From assembly GCF_045679555.1 (NCBI RefSeq), contig NC_092092.1, positions 10,664,690 through 10,728,689 of the forward strand: a DNA stretch of 64,000 nt, written 5' to 3'. Below are positions 60,557 through 64,000 of this stretch, one piece after another. The position numbers and the translations under genes were made by a program. Below the pieces are notes generated by a model. That model was not told the DNA's origin. It was given only the letters and a program-made list of their open reading frames with translations, and did not search any database. Each line of letters opens with the position of its first letter. Within the stretch, counting starts at the first letter, position 1. The DNA comes from Salvelinus alpinus (taxonomy: Eukaryota; Chordata; Actinopteri; Salmoniformes; Salmonidae).

Positions 60557-60774
60557 GTGGTGATAAGCAGATATGTCTAGCTTCACCTCACGTGTCATTA
60601 CAGAAATTAACAAGACATTTAAGATAAAATCATAATCAGAGAAGATACTGTACCATTTCAAAGATATTTCAGTACATGTAACTAAAGCAGCGTGTTCACT
60701 GTTGCCTTTCATCAAGGTCATTCAGAATGCAGCCTTCCTGGAAGAGTTGATAATAATAATACATTTATTTTACA

Positions 60775-62215
60775 TTGAACAAAAATATAAAGGCAACATG
60801 CAAAAAAATGTAAATATTGTACTGAGTTGCAGTTCATATGAAGAAATCAGTCAATTGAAACAATTAATTAGCCCCTAATCTATGGATTTCACATGACTGG
60901 GAATACAGATATGCATCTGTTTGTCACAGATACCTTTAAAAATGGATCAGAAAACCAGTCAGTATCTGGTCAGACCACCATTTGCCTCATGCAGCGCAAC
61001 ACATCTCATTCGCAAAGAGTTGATCAGGCTGTTGACTGTGGCCGGTGGAATGTTGTCCCACTCTTCAATGGCTGTGCGAAGTTGCTGGATATTGGCGGGA
61101 ACTGGAACACACTGTCGTACACGTCGATCCAGAACATCCCAAACATGCTCAATGGATGACATGTCTGGTGAGTATGCAGGCCATGGAAGAATTGGGCCAT
61201 TTTCAGCTTCCAGGAATTGTGTACAGATCCTAACACGGAACCCAAACCGGCTACGCGCGTGCGATATTGTGCATACATTTATTTTGTCCCCCCACACCAA
61301 ACGCGATCACGACACGCAGGTTAAAATAGCAAAACAAACTCGGAACCAATGACATTAATTTGGGGACAGGTCGAAAAGCATTAAACATGTATGGCAATTT
61401 AGCTAGTTAGCTTGCACTTGCTAGCTAAAATTTGTCCTATTTAGCTAGCTTGCTGTTGCTAGCTAATTTGTCCTGGGATATAAACATTGAGTTGTTATTT
61501 TACCTGAAATGCACAAGCTCCTCTACTCCGCCAATTAATCCACACATAAAACGGCCAACCGAATAATTTATAGTTATCTCCTCCTTCCAGGCTTTTTCAT
61601 TACGACGACTACCGGCAAAACAGTTGGTCTTTCAATCGCCCACGTGGGTATAACCAATGAGGAGATGGCACGTGTGTACCTGCTTCTATAAACCAATGAG
61701 GAGACGGGAGAGGCAGGACTTGCAGCACGATCTGCGTCAGAAATAGGAATGACTTCTATTTTAGCCCTTGGTAATGCAGACGCTCGTTGGCGCGTGTGAG
61801 CAGTGTGGGTTCAATACTTGAATAAAATAGATTTCTAAATTTATTTTGCGACGCTCGCGCACGCAACATGCCCGGTCTGGTCAGCATGTTAGGTTAATGT
61901 CAGCAAACCGCTCACCTACATGACGCCATACACGTGGTCTGCGGTTGTGAGGCCGGTTGGATGCCAAATTCTCTAAAACAACGTAGCTTATGGTAGAGAA
62001 ATGCACATTCAGTTCTCTGGCAACAGCTCTAGTGGACATTTCTGCAGTCAGCATGCCAATTGCACACTCCCTCATAACATCTGTGGCATTTTGGTGTGAC
62101 AAAATTGCACATTTTAGAGTGGCCTTTTGTCTCCAGCACAAAGTGCACATGTGTAATGATCATGCTGTTTACTCAGCTTCTTGATATGCCACATCTGTCA
62201 GGTGGATGGATTATC
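60775..62215 (-). mobile_element. Tc1-like transposon with nested MITE
   Basis: The low-coordinate end 'ttgaacaaaaatataaaggc' is the known terminus of a salmonid Tc1 family. The minus-strand transposase shows its N-terminus at 61881-62120 (ECAIGMLTAEMSTRAVAREL, NVHFSTISYVV) and its C-terminus at 60959-61230 (ILPWPAYSPDMSSIEHVWDV, LDRRVRQCVPVP, HEANGGLTRY). The middle is replaced by an insert at 61229-61893 and some sequence is lost. The high-coordinate terminus is missing. Confidence 0.85.
61229..61893. repeat. MITE nested in the Tc1 copy
   Basis: The ends cctaacacggaacccaaacc and, in reverse, cctaacatgctgaccagacc pair as imperfect inverted repeats, and both continue into gcgtgcg-rich text. 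The interior contains ttagctagttagcttgcac and two 'aaccaatgaggaga' copies. A frequent salmonid repeat without coding potential. Confidence 0.65.
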
Positions 62216-62963
62216 TCATTCAACTCATTCATGGCTTGATGATTAGAAGTTAAATCAGGTCTGCTTGTCCAGGTTAACAAAAAAAATGTGTACTTTCCAT
62301 TAAGAGTAACATCTTAAAATCGCTTAAAAAAAAAGAATATATATATAATTTAGCTAAACAAATGTATGGACCGGGCAGTTCTTGGGCGAAGGTCTTGCAC
62401 AGCTTTAGAGTTATCAGTCATTATGAAGGTAAAAGCTCATCAGCCACTTCATGGATATCAGACAGTTTATTATAAATTATGGTCAGTGTAAGAGGAAGTT
62501 TAATTCATGATACATAGATAAGGGTTTATTCATTATATTCAGGAATAATGTTTCCATGGCAACACACCAGAGTACAACTTTTATTGCCTGTACATTCTGA
62601 TAAAGATTGTGTTATTGGTATTGCTAACACATTTATTAAAACGAGGACAAACAGTAAATATTTGTGTTATGGACCATCTCTTTAAAAGAATCCCATCTGT
62701 AACAGGGCCTCACTAGATTCCATTCCATTTAATTAGTTTGTGCGTAAAAAACATTATGCAAAACAAATCTATTCATTGACCTTATATACCGGAAGAAACA
62801 GGCATGGTGATCGTCAACAGCAGTTTAATCTAAATTAACATTTTTTAAGTTAAGAGTTTTACATAGGTATGCAATGAGATAAACATGGTCATACACACGA
62901 AAACCATAGGGTCAAACTATGCCGATTTCCTAATGAAACTATATATTCTGCATTTGTCCATCA
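62216..62963. other. Intergenic and probable mpc1 3' UTR
   Basis: No feature recognised apart from A/T-rich text. The part next to 62964 should be the 3' UTR of mpc1. Confidence 0.4.
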
Positions 62964-63612
62964 CTAAGAAGACTTCTTCTCCATGCTGGAAAGAAGGAAA
63001 AAAATCCATCAGAATTACTGGAGACACACATTCTGTAGAACAGCATTAAGTCTAAATGACATATGAAATTATAACTAGTGACAATGTTTGATGATCTATG
63101 TGTAAACAGTATGAGAGATTGAAGTTAAGATGTTATCATGGATATGGATAAAACTAATTATGTTATGAAGTACTGTGCTTCCATGTTATACATTTTCAGT
63201 TGATTTGATGGCAACTTTCAACATATTCTTGTGTGGAAAAATCCTAAAATATATATATTTGGGCTTCAAGGCTGTGGCTTCATTGAAATATCAGTCTATT
63301 ATACTCTAAGAAAGAACCCCAAATAATTTGTTACTAACAAGAGACACCACCTGAGCAGTGAATAAATCACATATGTTTTGAGGTTGTTGTTGCTTGGTAG
63401 CCAGAGTGGAATGCAGGTACAAACCAAAAAAAGTTTAGCATTGAAATAAGCAAATCAGTACAGTAAATTGTGAGCTTACTTGTATTTGATAAGTCGTGAA
63501 CCTTGAATGAGCTGGGCGGTCTCATTGGTTAGATGGCAACCAAAGAGGAGCCAATTCCTTGGCTGAACTTTGTATGCAAACCTCATAAACAGGAGGGAGT
63601 AGCAGGTCAAAG
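62964..63612 (-). CDS. mpc1: Mitochondrial pyruvate carrier 1, last two coding exons
   Basis: Exons 63480-63612 and 62964-62985 (TAG) join in phase 2. They encode [20 protein letters not shown] then [20 protein letters not shown] and the end IKYNMEKKSS. This matches the C-terminal half of vertebrate MPC1 (human has [19 protein letters not shown] and AQLIQGGRLIKHEMTK). MPC1 pairs with MPC2 in the inner mitochondrial membrane to import pyruvate. The visible part covers the last one to two membrane helices. The upstream exons lie beyond 64000, so the gene is cut by the window, not broken. Confidence 0.92.
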
Positions 63613-64000
63613 CTGCGGGGGGAAAAGAACACACAAAAACACTCAATAAATAAGGAATTAACAGCCACTCGACACTTACATATCTTTAGGACAACCTTAT
63701 CAGAAAACACAACATTTTCTTACCTCGTGTCAGACAGCAGGAAAGGATTATGAGGTTCAACGAAGAATGTTAAACTATTGGAATTCTACTTTATCAAAGC
63801 ATGAAGGGCCATTCTGACTCAAAAAGCACAAGAAAGAGGATTGATAAATATTGTACCTAACATCTGATTTGGATCATCATTCTTCCTAACAACGAGTAAG
63901 ACATGAGGAATCCAATAAAATGATCAAAAGCAACCCTAACCAATTAATTGGATTCCCTATGTCTTACTCAATGGTAGGAAGAAGTTTGGTCTAAATCAGA
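63613..64000 (-). other. mpc1 intron, no further exon seen
   Basis: Expected to be intronic because the preceding MPC1 residues (ending GRMTF) are not found before the window end. A pair of 'gacttactc'-like copies near 63895 and 63960 face each other as a small inverted repeat (cattggattcc and catgaggaatccaat). Confidence 0.45.

Noticed and set aside
63715-63760. Extra mpc1 exon ending at the gtaagaaaa donor
   Set aside because: Its translations do not resemble the MPC1 segment expected before the 63480-63612 exon.

Overview
The window is from a salmonid fish nuclear genome. The evidence is spliced genes with GT-AG introns, tRNA-derived salmonid SINEs, many Tc1-like transposon families, an RSg-1-like LINE tail, piggyBac, Tigger and hAT elements, and solo LTRs. 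Five host genes are supported well enough to give exon boundaries, and a sixth is cut by the window end. About half of the window is recognisable transposon or repeat.

Layout. 1-4925: a 5'-truncated LINE (L2-like, minus strand, ORF1 with an SGNH-esterase signature) inserted in a hAT-type MITE. 5054-7585 (+): the last five exons of a host gene I could not identify, with a Tc1-like copy in its second intron. 8503-15826 (-): complete ddx21 (nucleolar DEAD-box helicase, 14 coding exons, 770 aa). Its large first intron carries SINE and LINE debris. 16.0-19.7 kb: intergenic MITEs. 19861-22404 (+): a BTB/POZ protein with two C-terminal C2H2 fingers (611 aa). 23.0-31.1 kb: nested transposons (piggyBac in Tc1, solo LTR in LINE, SINE in Tc1). 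31334-34864 (-): an MS4A-family four-pass membrane protein, with a large inverted repeat in one intron. 37.3-41.1 kb: a direct duplication of about 0.7 kb, one copy of which received a solo LTR and a Tigger element. 44839-56900 (+): an animal-type chitin synthase gene with 18 visible coding exons and all catalytic signatures; its first coding exon was not found. 57.5-62.2 kb: a 3 kb hAT-like element and a Tc1-like element, each with a further insertion. 62964-63612 (-): the last two coding exons of mpc1 (mitochondrial pyruvate carrier 1).

The genes do not form a pathway. ddx21 acts in ribosome biogenesis, the BTB-ZF is a likely transcription factor, MS4A is a membrane signalling family, chitin synthase makes an extracellular polysaccharide, and mpc1 imports pyruvate into mitochondria. 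The chitin synthase is the most notable content. It has the full glycosyltransferase core and is embedded in fish repeats, so it is not contamination. Two of its introns can only be joined in frame by using GC rather than GT donors.
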